NCBI RefSeq assembly: GCF_001713355.1 | Contig: NZ_CP016448.1 | Location: forward strand, 1,922,001 to 1,986,000 | Direction of reading: 5' to 3' | DNA from: Methyloversatilis sp. RAC08 | GTDB lineage: Bacteria; Pseudomonadota; Gammaproteobacteria; Burkholderiales; Rhodocyclaceae | Length of the DNA stretch: 64,000 bases | Part shown: piece by piece, positions 18,326-27,800 of the stretch | How the letters are laid out: the number at the start of each line of letters is the position of its first letter | Position numbering within the stretch: the first letter of the stretch is position 1 | The notes under the pieces: generated by a model | What the model saw: only the letters and a program-made list of their open reading frames with translations | Database searches by the model: none | What the model was told of the DNA's origin: nothing | Made by a program: the position numbers and the translations under genes

Positions 18326-19825
18326 CTATCTTGCCGGCACGTCGAGCGCGCGCCGGTACTGGATCGCTTCGGCCACATGCGCCGGGGCGATGCAATCCAT
18401 CCCGGCCAGATCAGCGATCGTCCGCGCCACCTTGAGACAACGGTGATAGGCGCGCGCCGACAGGTTCAGCGTCGTCATCGCCTGACCGAGCAGCGTGCGC
18501 GCCGGATCGCTGAGCATGCAGTGCAGATCGATGTCGGCCGCCTCCAGCGACTGGTTCGGCCGCGCCTGACGCGCAAGCTGCCGGCTGCGTGCAGCCAGCA
18601 CACGCGCCCGCACCACCGCTGTCGCTTCGCCGGGCCCGGTGCGCAATTCGTGCTCGGCCAGCGGTGCAACGGTCACCAGCAGGTCGATGCGGTCGAGCAG
18701 CGGACCCGACAGGCGGCTGCGGTAACGCGCCACCTGTTCGGGTGTGCAGCGACAGTGCGCCGACGGATGACCCAGATAGCCACACGGGCACGGATTCATC
18801 GCCGCGACCAGCTGAAAACGGGCCGGAAACCGTGCCCGGTGGGCGGCGCGGGCAATCGTCACATGGCCGGTTTCCAGCGGCTCGCGCAGCGCTTCGAGCA
18901 CGCGGCGGTCGAACTCAGGCAGTTCGTCGAGAAACAGCACGCCGTGGTGCGCCAGCGAAATCTCGCCCGGTCGCGGTACCGCACCGCCACCCACCAGTGC
19001 AGCCGCGCTGGCCGAATGGTGCGGCGCGCGGAACGGCCGGTGCGTCAGGCGGGCGGCATCGAACAGGCCGGCGCCGGACAGCACGGCCGCTGTTTCGAGC
19101 GCCTCGGCCTCTTCAAGATCGGGCAGCAGGCCGGGAAGACGTGCCGCCAGCATCGACTTGCCGGTGCCGGGCGGGCCGCTCAGCAACAGCGAATGATTGC
19201 CCGCAGCGGCGATTTCCAGCGCTCGGCGGGCCTGCAGCTGGCCCCGCACATCGGCCAGATCCGGCCAGACCGGTGCTGCGCGCTGCGCCGGCGCACTCGC
19301 GCGGGGCAGCGCCTCGCGACCGCACAGGTGGGCGCACACGTCGAGCAGCGAGCGGGCGGCACGCACATCGACGCCGGCCACCGTGACCGCCTCGGCTGCC
19401 GATTCCGCCGGCAGCACGAAGCAGCGACCGGCGTCGCGCGCGCCAAGGGCCATCGGCAGCGCGCCGCGCACCGGGCGCAGCGCGCCGGTCAGCGACAGTT
19501 CGCCGGCAAACTCGTGGCGGTCGAGCGTGGGCGCGGCGAGCGCACCGGACGCGATCAGGATGCCGAGCGCGATCGGCAGGTCGAATCGGCCGGATTCCTT
19601 CGGCAGGTCGGCCGGCGCCAGATTGACGGTGATGCGCCGGGCCGGAAATTCAAAGCCTGAACAGAGTATGGCCGCACGCACGCGGTCGCGCGCTTCGCGC
19701 ACTTCCGCATCGAGCAGACCGACCAGCGAGAACGCGGGCAACCCGTTTGCGACGTGCACTTCGACCGCCACCTCCGGTGCGTGCAGGCCGGCCAGCGCAC
19801 GGCTGCGCAGGATGGCGAGTGACAT
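18326..19825 (-). CDS. comM: YifB/ComM family Mg-chelatase-like AAA+ ATPase
   Basis: The 499-residue protein is of the ComM/YifB family. It has an N-terminal Lon-protease-like fold (LPAFSLVGLLDAEVREARDR, ITVNLAPADLPKESGRFDL), an AAA+ core with Walker A GPPGTGKSM and Walker B GVLFLDELPEFD, and the Cys-rich MNPCPCGYLGHPSAHCRC. ComM is a hexameric helicase that promotes branch migration during natural transformation, which fits with dprA elsewhere in this window. Start codon and length agree with the family. Confidence 0.92.
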   Translation of the reverse strand: MSLAILRSRALAGLHAPEVAVEVHVANGLPAFSLVGLLDAEVREARDRVRAAILCSGFEFPARRITVNLAPADLPKESGRFDLPIALGILIASGALAAPTLDRHEFAGELSLTGALRPVRGALPMALGARDAGRCFVLPAESAAEAVTVAGVDVRAARSLLDVCAHLCGREALPRASAPAQRAAPVWPDLADVRGQLQARRALEIAAAGNHSLLLSGPPGTGKSMLAARLPGLLPDLEEAEALETAAVLSGAGLFDAARLTHRPFRAPHHSASAAALVGGGAVPRPGEISLAHHGVLFLDELPEFDRRVLEALREPLETGHVTIARAAHRARFPARFQLVAAMNPCPCGYLGHPSAHCRCTPEQVARYRSRLSGPLLDRIDLLVTVAPLAEHELRTGPGEATAVVRARVLAARSRQLARQARPNQSLEAADIDLHCMLSDPARTLLGQAMTTLNLSARAYHRCLKVARTIADLAGMDCIAPAHVAEAIQYRRALDVPAR

Positions 19826-19889
19826 GTGATCGTCATGTGATGCAATGGGCGAAGTCTAGCGCACACCCTGACCCGTCATGCCATCGGAA

Positions 19890-20288
19890 TCAATCGTTCG
19901 GGCCACTTCGACGCCGGGCCGTCACTTCGATCTCGATCTTCATGCGCGGATCGGCCAGACCGGCGGACAGCATGGTGGCGGCCGGCCGTACGTCTCCGAA
20001 GTGGCTGCGCAGCACCGGCCAGCACTGCGGAAACGACGCTGCATCGGGCACGATGTAGGTCACGCGCACGACGTCCGCCAGCGTCGCACCGGCCTGCGCA
20101 AGCGCGCCTTCGATGTTGCGGAAGCACTGTTCGGTCTGCGCGACGAGATCGTCGGCGATCGTCATCGACGCATAGTCGAAACCGGTGGTACCGGACACGA
20201 AGATCCAGTCACCGTCGACCACGGCGCGCGAGTAGGCCGCCTGCGCCTCGAAAGTGGAACCCGAATCGATCAATCGGCGCGTCATCAT
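19890..20288 (-). CDS. RidA family protein
   Basis: The 132-residue YjgF/RidA-like protein has AYSRAVVDGDWIFVSGTTG, a QTEQCFRNIEGALAQAG helix and VVRVTYIVPDAASF. The C-terminal motif normally containing Arg near GxxxxxEIE is present as MKIEIEVTARR. RidA proteins deaminate reactive enamine/imine intermediates; this divergent subgroup may have another substrate. The DUF202 gene lies 23 bp upstream on the same strand. Confidence 0.82.
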   Translation of the reverse strand: MMTRRLIDSGSTFEAQAAYSRAVVDGDWIFVSGTTGFDYASMTIADDLVAQTEQCFRNIEGALAQAGATLADVVRVTYIVPDAASFPQCWPVLRSHFGDVRPAATMLSAGLADPRMKIEIEVTARRRSGPND

Positions 20289-20311
20289 CTCTCCCGCTTC
20301 AGAACAGGCGC

Positions 20312-20680
20312 TCAGGCAGCCCGGTACAGCATGACCGCCAACCCGGCGCCCAGCGCCGCCACGACCAGATTGACCCAGGCGCCCCAGCGGGCGCCGTAGC
20401 CGGGCGGAAATTCGGCCGGCGTCAGCGTGCCGAGCAGGCGCAGGTATTGCCGCGAAGACCATGCAGCCACCGCTGCGCCAAGCGCGATGAACGCCAGCCC
20501 GAACCACAGCGATGCGCCGGACAGTCCGGCTCCATGCTGTGCCGGCGACACCAGCCGGATCAGGATGCCGGCGCGTTCGACGACGAAACCGAAGGCGATC
20601 AGCGCCAGACTGGTGCGGCTCCAAGCCAGCAGCGTGCGCTCGGCGGCAAACAGCACGCGCGGGTCCTTCAGGTCAGACAC
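20312..20680 (-). CDS. DUF202/YidH family membrane protein
   Basis: The 122-residue protein has three predicted membrane helices. It starts with LKDPRVLFAAERTLLAWSRT, the hallmark of the DUF202 family, followed by SLALIAFGFVVERAG. Function is unknown. It is divergent from the aminotransferase gene. Confidence 0.85.
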   Translation of the reverse strand: MSDLKDPRVLFAAERTLLAWSRTSLALIAFGFVVERAGILIRLVSPAQHGAGLSGASLWFGLAFIALGAAVAAWSSRQYLRLLGTLTPAEFPPGYGARWGAWVNLVVAALGAGLAVMLYRAA

Positions 20681-20970
20681 GATTGTTCGTCCTCACGGCT
20701 TGTGATGCGGCAGGCTACCCGGCGCGCAGCCTGCCCGCACGATGACTGCCAGACCGGACGTTAGCAGACCGGGCCAACGCTGCCCTGACAGGTTGCGCGG
20801 GCCGGTCGAGCGGACCGGCCCGTGGTGATTTAGAATCGCGGGCCTTCGAGTACGCACGGCGCGGCCACCCGCCGACCGACGACCCGTCGAATCGTCACAG
20901 GCACTGCCCTGCCGCCGCCACGAGCGACGGCGCGGTCCTGTCACACCACCTCATCTATCCGGAGAACACC
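20681..20970. other. Divergent intergenic region upstream of the aminotransferase gene
   Basis: This 290-bp gap between divergent genes contains a strong 9-bp hairpin (20799-20807 with 20813-20821, GGGCCGGTC/GACCGGCCC, 5-nt loop) with no T-run on either side. Ten bases after it is a TAGAAT hexamer that could be a -10 element, but no convincing -35 lies at the right distance. I see no small gene or RNA. Confidence 0.35.
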
Positions 20971-22098
20971 GTGCCCAGCCTGTTGCCCAACGTCGACCCC
21001 CAGGGGCTGCTCGAATATTCGGTCGTGTATACCGACCGCGCGCTGAACCACATGTCGCAGTCCTTCCAGGGCGTCATGAAGGATATTTCGCGCGTGCTCA
21101 AGCAGGTCTACAACGCGAAATCGGCGGTCGTCGTGCCGGGCAGCGGCACCTTCGGCATGGAAGCGGTGGCGCGCCAGTTCGCCACCGACAAGAAGGTGAT
21201 GGTCATCCGCAACGGCTGGTTCAGCTTCCGCTGGACGCAGATTTTCGACATGGGCCACATCCCGTCCGAATCCGTCGTTCTGAAGGCGCGCCAGCCGGTG
21301 CCCGGCTCGCAGAAGGCGTTCGCGCCGCCGCCGATCACCGAAGTGGTCGCCGCCATCCTCGAACACAAACCGGCCGTGGTGTTCGCACCGCAGGTCGAAA
21401 CATCGGCCGGCCTGCAGCTGCCGGACGACTACCTGCGCGAAGTGGCCGCCGCGGTGCGCGAGGTCGACGGCCTGTTCGTCCTTGACGCCATCGCCGCCGG
21501 CACGCTGTGGGTGGACATGGGCGCACTGGGCATCGACATCGTCGTCAGCGCGCCGCAGAAGGGCTGGAGCGGCTCGCCGTGCGCCGGCCTGGTCATGCTG
21601 GGCGAGCGCGCCCGCGCGCGCATCGATTCGACCACCAGCACCAGCTACGCCGCCGACCTGAAGAAGTGGCTGCAGATCATGGAAACCTATGAAGGCGGCG
21701 GCCATGCCTATCACGCCACGCTGCCGACCGACGGTCTGACGCAACTGCGCAATGTCATGCTGGAAACCGAAAGTTTCGGTTTCGACAAGGTGAAAGCCAA
21801 CCAGATCGAGCTGGGCCGCCAGATCCGCGCACTGATGGAAGCGCGCGGCTTCGAAAGCGTTGCCGCCGAAGGTTTCAAGGCGCCGTGCGTCGTGGTCAGC
21901 TACACCAGCGATCCGGAAATCCAGAACGGCAAGAAGTTCATGGCGCAGGGTCTGCAGATCGCCGCCGGTGTGCCGCTTCAGGTCGACGAACCGGCCGATT
22001 TCCGCAGCTTCCGCATCGGCCTGTTCGGTCTGGACAAGCTGCAGAACGTCGAACGCACGGTGCAGAACTTCAAGGCGGCGCTGGACAAGGTCGAGTAG
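20971..22098 (+). CDS. Class V aminotransferase (alanine/serine-glyoxylate type)
   Basis: The 375-residue PLP enzyme of the AGXT/serine-glyoxylate branch has VVVPGSGTFGMEAVARQF (phosphate-binding region, about 53-70), FVLDAIAAGTLWVDM and SAPQKGWSG with Lys197 as the Schiff-base residue. FRIGLFG lies near the C-terminus. It would transfer an amino group to glyoxylate or pyruvate-type acceptors. Glycolate salvage linked to RuBisCO oxygenation is a possible role but is inferred. It converges with hoxJ. Confidence 0.83.
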   Translation: MPSLLPNVDPQGLLEYSVVYTDRALNHMSQSFQGVMKDISRVLKQVYNAKSAVVVPGSGTFGMEAVARQFATDKKVMVIRNGWFSFRWTQIFDMGHIPSESVVLKARQPVPGSQKAFAPPPITEVVAAILEHKPAVVFAPQVETSAGLQLPDDYLREVAAAVREVDGLFVLDAIAAGTLWVDMGALGIDIVVSAPQKGWSGSPCAGLVMLGERARARIDSTTSTSYAADLKKWLQIMETYEGGGHAYHATLPTDGLTQLRNVMLETESFGFDKVKANQIELGRQIRALMEARGFESVAAEGFKAPCVVVSYTSDPEIQNGKKFMAQGLQIAAGVPLQVDEPADFRSFRIGLFGLDKLQNVERTVQNFKAALDKVE

Positions 22099-22126
22099 TC
22101 GTCGCAAGGACGTCCGTCGGAGGCCG

Positions 22127-23503
22127 TTACGCGGCGACCTCCGACGGGCCGGCCAGCGCGCGCGGCAGGTCCAGCACGAATTCCGCGCCACCCTCCGGGT
22201 GGTTGCGGGCGGACAGCACGCCGCCGTGCTGTTCGACGATGCCGTAGCTGATCGACAGGCCGAGGCCGGTACCCTTGCCGACCGGCTTGGTCGTGAAGAA
22301 GGGCTCGAAAATGCGCGACAGGTACTCGTCGGGTATGCCCGGTCCGTTGTCGCGCACGCTCATGCGCACCCGGTCGCCCTCGTTGGTGCAGCTCAACGTG
22401 AGCTCGGCGACACGATCTTCCGCACCGGCTGCGTCGTAGGCGTTCTGCAGCAGATTCATCACCACCTGCTGCAATTGACCGGCACTGCCCGTGACCACGC
22501 AGGGTTCGCGCGCCGCCCAGTGCAGCGCGACGACCTCGCTGGTGCCCTTCTGTATCCAGTGGATGGCCCGTTCGATCACCGCATTGAGATCGACGGCGCT
22601 GCGCCCTTCCGGATCGACGGCGGAAAAGCGCTTCAGCCCGTTGACGATGTCGGCAGTGCGCTGCGCGCCTTCCATCGTGCCTTCTATCAACGACGGCAGA
22701 TCCTTCAGCAGATGCTCGATGCGCAGCCTGACGCGCAGCGCGCCCAGTTCCTCGTCGGACGCTCCCGCGTGCACGGCGTCGATGTAGCTCCCCATGCGTT
22801 CGCTGTACTTCTTCAGCGCATGCACGTTGCCGAGCACGAAGCTGATCGGGTTGTTCAGCTCGTGCGCGACACCGGCCACCAGGCGACCGAGCGAAGCCAT
22901 CTTTTCCGAATGCAGCAACTGCTGCTGCGCCAGCTTCAGCGCTTCGTGCGCCTCGCGCAGCTCATGGTAGGCGCGCTTCAGTTCGGCCGTCGGCCGGCCG
23001 ACGAGCACGGTGCCGGCACGCCGGCCGTTGCGCGTGAAACGCGGCGTCAGATTGGTGTCCACCGGCACCCCGGCGCCCGCGGCGTCGCGCAGGTTCAGCT
23101 CGACCGCCTCACCCCGGCGCGACGGGTTGGCGTCATCGAGCACGCCGCGCATGCGGGTGCGGCTTTCGTCGTCGGCCAGCAACGCGAACACCGGCGTGCC
23201 GCGCAGCGCGTCGTCACTGCAACCGACCAGTTCGCACAGCGCGGCGTTGGTTTCCTCTATCTCGCCGCGCTCGTTGCACACCAGCAGCACGTCCGACATC
23301 GCCGACATGACGCTGAAGATGAACTGCTGCGACTGTTCCAGTTCGACGTTCTTCTGCTCGAGCGCGATTTCGTCGCTGACCAGCTGGGAATACACCTCGT
23401 CCATGCGCTGGATCACGTCCAGCCAGGTTGCCTCGTCCACGCCTTCGATGTGGGCACCTGCGAGCAAGGCGCTGGTGTTGGCGGACTTCGGGTGGTCGGT
23501 CAT
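22127..23503 (-). CDS. hoxJ: H2-signalling sensor histidine kinase HoxJ/HupT
   Basis: The 458-residue soluble kinase has no membrane segments. A PAS domain lies at about 55-180 ([20 protein letters not shown]), then a coiled linker, the H-box [20 protein letters not shown], and ATPase boxes [20 protein letters not shown] and GKGTGLGLS. The [18 protein letters not shown] stretch is specific to the HupT/HoxJ subgroup that phosphorylates HoxA/HupR and docks on the regulatory hydrogenase HoxBC. All nucleotide-binding glycines look intact. The ATG at 23503 is preferred. It is separated from hoxC by the nickel module, unlike the contiguous hoxABCJ order of Ralstonia. Confidence 0.85.
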   Translation of the reverse strand: MTDHPKSANTSALLAGAHIEGVDEATWLDVIQRMDEVYSQLVSDEIALEQKNVELEQSQQFIFSVMSAMSDVLLVCNERGEIEETNAALCELVGCSDDALRGTPVFALLADDESRTRMRGVLDDANPSRRGEAVELNLRDAAGAGVPVDTNLTPRFTRNGRRAGTVLVGRPTAELKRAYHELREAHEALKLAQQQLLHSEKMASLGRLVAGVAHELNNPISFVLGNVHALKKYSERMGSYIDAVHAGASDEELGALRVRLRIEHLLKDLPSLIEGTMEGAQRTADIVNGLKRFSAVDPEGRSAVDLNAVIERAIHWIQKGTSEVVALHWAAREPCVVTGSAGQLQQVVMNLLQNAYDAAGAEDRVAELTLSCTNEGDRVRMSVRDNGPGIPDEYLSRIFEPFFTTKPVGKGTGLGLSISYGIVEQHGGVLSARNHPEGGAEFVLDLPRALAGPSEVAA

Positions 23504-23584
23504 CGCGGCAGGCAGGGAGGCGTCAGCAGCGCATGGTAGCGCCGACGGCGTTCGCTCCGCCAACCCGTCGAATCGTGCCCGCGG

Positions 23585-25711
23585 TCAGAAGCGCGCGCTC
23601 AACGTGAGGCGCAGGCTGCGCGGCTCGACCGGATGGAAGTGGCGATCGTCGACACCGCCCGCCACCTCTCCACGCAGGCGCGAGGTGTAGAAGTACTCGA
23701 TGTCGCTGTCGCCGCTGTCGAACAGGTTGAACACGTCCAGCATCAGTCGCACGTCGCGGCTGAGCCGGTGGCCGACGCGCAGATAGGCCAGCGTGGTCGA
23801 GCCCGAACGGACCGAATCGTCTTCGACCAGCGGGCGCGGGCCGACGTGGCGCAATTGCAGGTGCCCGAACCAGCCGTTTGCCAGCGGATTGTCGTCGGTC
23901 AGACTCAGGCCGGCCGCGACGACGCGGTCGACCGCGCCCGGCACGTGGTTGCCGGCCGGGTCGTCCTCGGTGAAGCGGGCGCGCGACGCGGCGATGTCGA
24001 GGTCGAACAGCAGCCACGGACGCACCGTCCAGCGGTTGTTCCACTCGATGCCGCTGCGCCGGCTGGCCCGGTTGGGCTCGGTTTCACCGGCGTCGCCGAC
24101 GAACAGCAGTTCCGAATCCAGCTTCAGCGTCCACACCGCAAGCGAACTTTGCAGCCCCGGCACGAGCTCCGTGCGCACGCCGACTTCGCCACCCTTGGTG
24201 CGCACCAGCGCATCGACCGGATCGGCCGGCAGCCCGCCCCGGGCGGTGACGCGTGCCGTGGTGCCGCGGGCGTCGTTGCTGTGGAAGCCGTAGCCGTAGT
24301 TCACGAAATACTCGGTGCGCGCCCAGGGCCCGAAGATGAACGACAGCTTGGGCGACGCGATGTGGTCGTTCGCGTTGCCGCTGTTGGCGGCGATCGAACT
24401 GCTGACGTCGAAGTCGTAGCGGTCGAGGCGCAGCCCGACCAGGCTGCGCAGCCAGGGCGTCCATTGCACGCTGTTTTCGCCGTACAGGCCGAAGCTGGTC
24501 TGGCGTACGTCGCTCTGCTGCGTCACACCGGTGGTGCGGCGCGCGACCGTGGTGTAGAGCCCGACCGGGTTCAGACGGTCGTGCCGCATCTGCACGCCCA
24601 GCGTGTTGGTCATCGGCCGACCGGCGAGCTGGCCGTCCCAGCTGCGGCTCATCGCCACGCCGAACACGGTGCGCTGTTCCGACTGCCGGAACTGGTCGCC
24701 GTCGGCCGGGTTTTCGAGGAAATAGGTGAAGTTTGACCAGAGGTCCAGTTCGGACCGGATCGCGTAGGCGTTGAAGCGGAAGGCGCCGTCGTCCCGGGCG
24801 CGCTGATGGTCGATCGACAGGCTGTAGCGCTGGGTCTTGCCGCCGTCGGTCGGGTCCACCGTGCCGTAGCGGCCGATCAGGCCGGACTGCACGGCGCGCA
24901 GCGGAATCTGGTCGGTCGAGTCCCAGCGCGCGGTATAGGCCATCGCGGTGACCGAGGTACGGTCCGCGCCCTCGCCCAGCGTGTAGCGCAGTACGCCATT
25001 GATGCGGCGGAAGTCTTCCGGATTGTCCCAGGGGCCGTCGTTGCGCGAGGTCTCCAGCGCATAAAGCAGCGTACCGGCGCCAAGCGCGTGCGAATTCATC
25101 AGCAGGCCGCGCCGGTAGCCATCCTGGCCGATGGTCAATTCAGCCGTGCCGTAGTCGAGACGATCGACCAGCCGCAGCCGCGCAGAGCCGGCCGACGCGA
25201 AGTCACCCTCTTCCGCATAGTACGGTCCCTTGCGGTAGTCGATGCGACCGACCAGCTCCGGTATCAGCCAGTTCAGGTCGGTGTAGCCGTGGCCGTGCGC
25301 ATGCGTCGGCATGTTGGCCGGCATGCCATCGATGTAGGTGGCGAAGTCGGTGCCGTGGTCGAGGTTGAAGCCACGCAGGAAGTACTGGTTCGCCTTGCCG
25401 CCGCCACTGTGCTGCGTGACGATCACCCCGGGCACGAATTCCAGTACCTCGGCCGGACGCAGCGTCGGCCGGCTTTCGATCAGGCGCGCCGTGACGCGGC
25501 CCTGACTGGCCGCGTCGGACGTGCCGACCGCGTTGTCGTAATGGCCCTCGACCGTCACCGTTTCCAGATGGTGGGCAGACGGCGATGCTTCGTGCGCCAG
25601 CGCGGTGCCGCACGCCCCGATGACGGGCACGCACAGCAGCCGGAACACGCCCCGCGCCACTGCGGCCGAGGCGCGCAAACCCATCCCGGACAGGTCTTTC
25701 ACTGTGCTCAT
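23585..25711 (-). CDS. TonB-dependent receptor, probable nickel uptake
   Basis: The 708-residue outer-membrane receptor has a signal peptide ending near CGTALA. Its plug domain contains SRPTLRPAEVLEFVPGVIV, NQYFLRGFNLDHGTDFATY and the His-containing PTHAHGHGYTDLNW. A 22-strand-type barrel follows, ending LRLTLSARF. A NikR operator sits 7 bp before the ATG at 25711, and His-rich HEASPSAHH follows the signal peptide; together these indicate nickel as substrate. An ATG at 25684 is an alternative start. A longer form from 25765 would translate through the operator and is less likely. Confidence 0.82.
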   Translation of the reverse strand: MSTVKDLSGMGLRASAAVARGVFRLLCVPVIGACGTALAHEASPSAHHLETVTVEGHYDNAVGTSDAASQGRVTARLIESRPTLRPAEVLEFVPGVIVTQHSGGGKANQYFLRGFNLDHGTDFATYIDGMPANMPTHAHGHGYTDLNWLIPELVGRIDYRKGPYYAEEGDFASAGSARLRLVDRLDYGTAELTIGQDGYRRGLLMNSHALGAGTLLYALETSRNDGPWDNPEDFRRINGVLRYTLGEGADRTSVTAMAYTARWDSTDQIPLRAVQSGLIGRYGTVDPTDGGKTQRYSLSIDHQRARDDGAFRFNAYAIRSELDLWSNFTYFLENPADGDQFRQSEQRTVFGVAMSRSWDGQLAGRPMTNTLGVQMRHDRLNPVGLYTTVARRTTGVTQQSDVRQTSFGLYGENSVQWTPWLRSLVGLRLDRYDFDVSSSIAANSGNANDHIASPKLSFIFGPWARTEYFVNYGYGFHSNDARGTTARVTARGGLPADPVDALVRTKGGEVGVRTELVPGLQSSLAVWTLKLDSELLFVGDAGETEPNRASRRSGIEWNNRWTVRPWLLFDLDIAASRARFTEDDPAGNHVPGAVDRVVAAGLSLTDDNPLANGWFGHLQLRHVGPRPLVEDDSVRSGSTTLAYLRVGHRLSRDVRLMLDVFNLFDSGDSDIEYFYTSRLRGEVAGGVDDRHFHPVEPRSLRLTLSARF

Positions 25712-25717
25712 GTTCTT

Positions 25718-25745
25718 GTATGAAGATTTAAGGCAATCTTCATAC
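25718..25745. promoter_or_regulatory. NikR operator
   Basis: This is a 28-bp inverted repeat of the form GTATGA-N16-TCATAC, with half-sites at 25718-25723 and 25740-25745; the arms extend inward as AGATT/AATCT. It matches the known enterobacterial NikR operator layout. It lies directly in front of the TonB receptor gene and 116 bp from the nikR stop codon. Confidence 0.88.
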
Positions 25746-25760
25746 GCGAAAAGCGTGCCA
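25746..25760 (-). promoter_or_regulatory. Candidate sigma-54 promoter of the nickel receptor gene
   Basis: The minus strand reads TGGCACGCTTTTCGC, an exact -24 TGGCACG with GG-N10-GC spacing. The predicted start site (about 25734) falls inside the adjoining NikR operator, which would explain nickel repression. The -12 half is weak (TCGC instead of TTGC). Confidence 0.5.
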
Positions 25761-25860
25761 GTCATGGCGCCACGCGGGACCGGCGGTCCGGCGAGACAGT
25801 CGGGGTGGAGGTGGTCAGTGCGCTGCCGTTTCGATCGGTGCGGCGGCAGCGGCGCTTGCG

Positions 25861-26361
25861 TCAGGTGCTGGGCTTGATATGCACGTGGCCATGCCCGCCG
25901 CGTTCGTGCCGCCGCGCATAGCTGTGCCCGCCCGGTCCCGTGTGGTGGTGGCCGGCATCCAGTTCGACGCTGATCAGGTTGATCTTGCCGTGATGCACGC
26001 CGCGCTCGGCGCACACCGCATCGGCGAACTGCCGCACCGCTGCGATCTCGCCCTTCAGGATGACGGTTTCAAGGCAGTGGTCGTGGTCGAGGTGGGCGTG
26101 CATCGACGACACCGTGAGATCGTGGTGCGCGTGCTGCAGGCTGATGATGCGTTCGGCCAGGTCGCGCTCGTGGTGATTGAACACGTACGACAGGCAGGCC
26201 ACGCAGTGCGTCGCGCTGCCGGTCTGCTGCGCCGTGCGGTCCAGTTCGGCGCGGAACAGGTCGCGCACCGCCTCGGAGCGGTTACCGTAGCCGCGCTGCG
26301 CGATCCAGTCGTCGAACTGGGCGGCCAGCTGGTCGTCGAGGGATATGGTGAAGCGCTGCAT
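25861..26361 (-). CDS. nikR: Nickel-responsive regulator NikR with His-rich tail
   Basis: The 166-residue protein has a ribbon-helix-helix domain (QRFTISLDDQLAAQFDDW, residues 2-19, then GYGNRSEAVRDL) and an ACT-like metal domain. The high-affinity nickel ligands are present as His77, His88, His90 and Cys96, matching E. coli His76, 87, 89 and Cys95 with an offset of one. The C-terminus carries about 30 extra residues with eight His, absent from standard 130-140-residue NikR. The stop of the Fic-type gene lies 1 bp before its ATG, so the two are translationally linked. It would repress nickel import when nickel is plentiful. Confidence 0.92.
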   Translation of the reverse strand: MQRFTISLDDQLAAQFDDWIAQRGYGNRSEAVRDLFRAELDRTAQQTGSATHCVACLSYVFNHHERDLAERIISLQHAHHDLTVSSMHAHLDHDHCLETVILKGEIAAVRQFADAVCAERGVHHGKINLISVELDAGHHHTGPGGHSYARRHERGGHGHVHIKPST

Positions 26362-26362
26362 G

Positions 26363-27775
26363 TCATGGCTCCGGTGAGGTCGTATCGATCGACGTGCCGT
26401 TCGTGGCCAGCCAGTCGGCAAATTCCAGCGGACGCAGGCCGAAACGGACGGCGTTTCCTTCGTGCAGCGAGCGGAACTCCTGCAGCACCAGTTCAACGAA
26501 GCGCGCGCGTTCTGTTGCCGCCACGTCAGCCGGCATCACGGTGCGTGCTGTCGCTGCGTTCGCCGGCAGACCGCCCAACACGACCGCGCGCACCGCTTCG
26601 GTCAGCGCCTTGCGATGGCGCAGGCGGAAGGTGTCGGGCGGCACCAGTTGCTGTTTTACCGCCACGTATTGCTGGCACGAGCGGGCGTATGCCTGGACGA
26701 ACACGTCGCGCAGCAGCTCGATGCGGTTCAGCTCGTAGACCGCGATCATTGCATCGACATAGGCCTGCTGCGGCACGTCGATGAAGGACAGCGGGCACAG
26801 ATTGGTGCGGATCAGCGGAATGTTGGCGGCCAGCCGCGACACCCGCTTGTTCACGTCCTCGAAGGGCTGCAGATAGGGCAGATGCACCATCAGGAAGAAG
26901 GCCTGCTCGAACGGGTCGAGAATGTCGGCGGCGATGTCGGTGACGATGCCGAACAGCTCGTCGAGCTGCTGCGGCAACGCCAGCGGCCGGTACACGCAGC
27001 CGCTGATCTCGACCGCCCGGCTGCGCACCCGGCCGCCTGCCTGCGGATCGCGCAGCAGGCCGTCGGACAGCAGCGCGTGCAGCGACAGCAGCGTTTCGCG
27101 ATCGATGCCGATGCGGCCCGCGCCATGCACCAGATACTCGATGGCCGCCTTGTGGTTCAGGATCATCTGCGTTTCGAGCGCGTCCTTGCCCTCGGCGATC
27201 TCGCCCAGTTCGATCAGGCGTTCGGTATCGAGCCGCGAATAGGTGTTGCCCTCCAGTTGCGACGAGGCCCAGGACAGGTCGATCAGCAGCCGGTTCAGGA
27301 TGTCGCCGGCAAAGGTGCCCGCCGCCGCTTCGCCGACCGGTGAGCGGCCCAGCACGTGCAGTTGCGCGCGCAGCGGCTCCGGCAGATAGAAGGTGTCATT
27401 GGCGCGATAACGCTCGACGAAGCCGATGTCGTAACCGACCGGGCGACGCAGATGGAGCGGCCGGCGCACCAGATCGCGCAACTCGGCGCCTTCGGCCGAC
27501 AACGTCACATAGGGGGCCGGGGCGGCGGCTGGCAGAGGCTCCATCGCCGCCAGCGCGGCGCCGACGGGCGCCGGGAAATACTTCAGCGCCCGCGCCTCGC
27601 CGCGCGTCAGGACGCGGCACTGCGCGACCAGCTCGGCCAACCGGCGCTGCAACGTGCGCCGCGCCACGCCCTCGCCCAGCGCGCGCAGCAAGCCGTCCAC
27701 ACCGACGCCCTCCGGATGGCGAGCGATCTGTGCGGCAAGCGTGTGCGGATCGATGGACGAGCGGGGCCGGGTCAT
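26363..27775 (-). CDS. Fic-fold protein with N-terminal winged helix and degenerate motif
   Basis: The 470-residue product has a HTH-like N-terminus (about 8-62), a Fic N-terminal region and a Fic core. The inhibitory helix motif S-x3-E-G-N is at 171-177 (SSQLEGN). The catalytic motif, normally HPFx[DE]GNGRxxR, reads QPFEDVNKRVSR at 303-314: the catalytic His is Gln303 and both Gly are replaced, while Asn and the two Arg remain. AMP transfer is therefore doubtful; a regulatory role is more likely. nikR follows after 1 bp. The ATG at 27793 would add six residues; neither start has a clear ribosome site. Confidence 0.75.
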   Translation of the reverse strand: MTRPRSSIDPHTLAAQIARHPEGVGVDGLLRALGEGVARRTLQRRLAELVAQCRVLTRGEARALKYFPAPVGAALAAMEPLPAAAPAPYVTLSAEGAELRDLVRRPLHLRRPVGYDIGFVERYRANDTFYLPEPLRAQLHVLGRSPVGEAAAGTFAGDILNRLLIDLSWASSQLEGNTYSRLDTERLIELGEIAEGKDALETQMILNHKAAIEYLVHGAGRIGIDRETLLSLHALLSDGLLRDPQAGGRVRSRAVEISGCVYRPLALPQQLDELFGIVTDIAADILDPFEQAFFLMVHLPYLQPFEDVNKRVSRLAANIPLIRTNLCPLSFIDVPQQAYVDAMIAVYELNRIELLRDVFVQAYARSCQQYVAVKQQLVPPDTFRLRHRKALTEAVRAVVLGGLPANAATARTVMPADVAATERARFVELVLQEFRSLHEGNAVRFGLRPLEFADWLATNGTSIDTTSPEP

Positions 27776-27800
27776 TTGAGTGGCGCAATTCATTTATCGC

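Noticed and set aside
20799-20821. Intrinsic terminator between DUF202 and the aminotransferase
   Set aside because: The 9-bp stem is strong, but there is no T-run on either strand and the flanking genes diverge.
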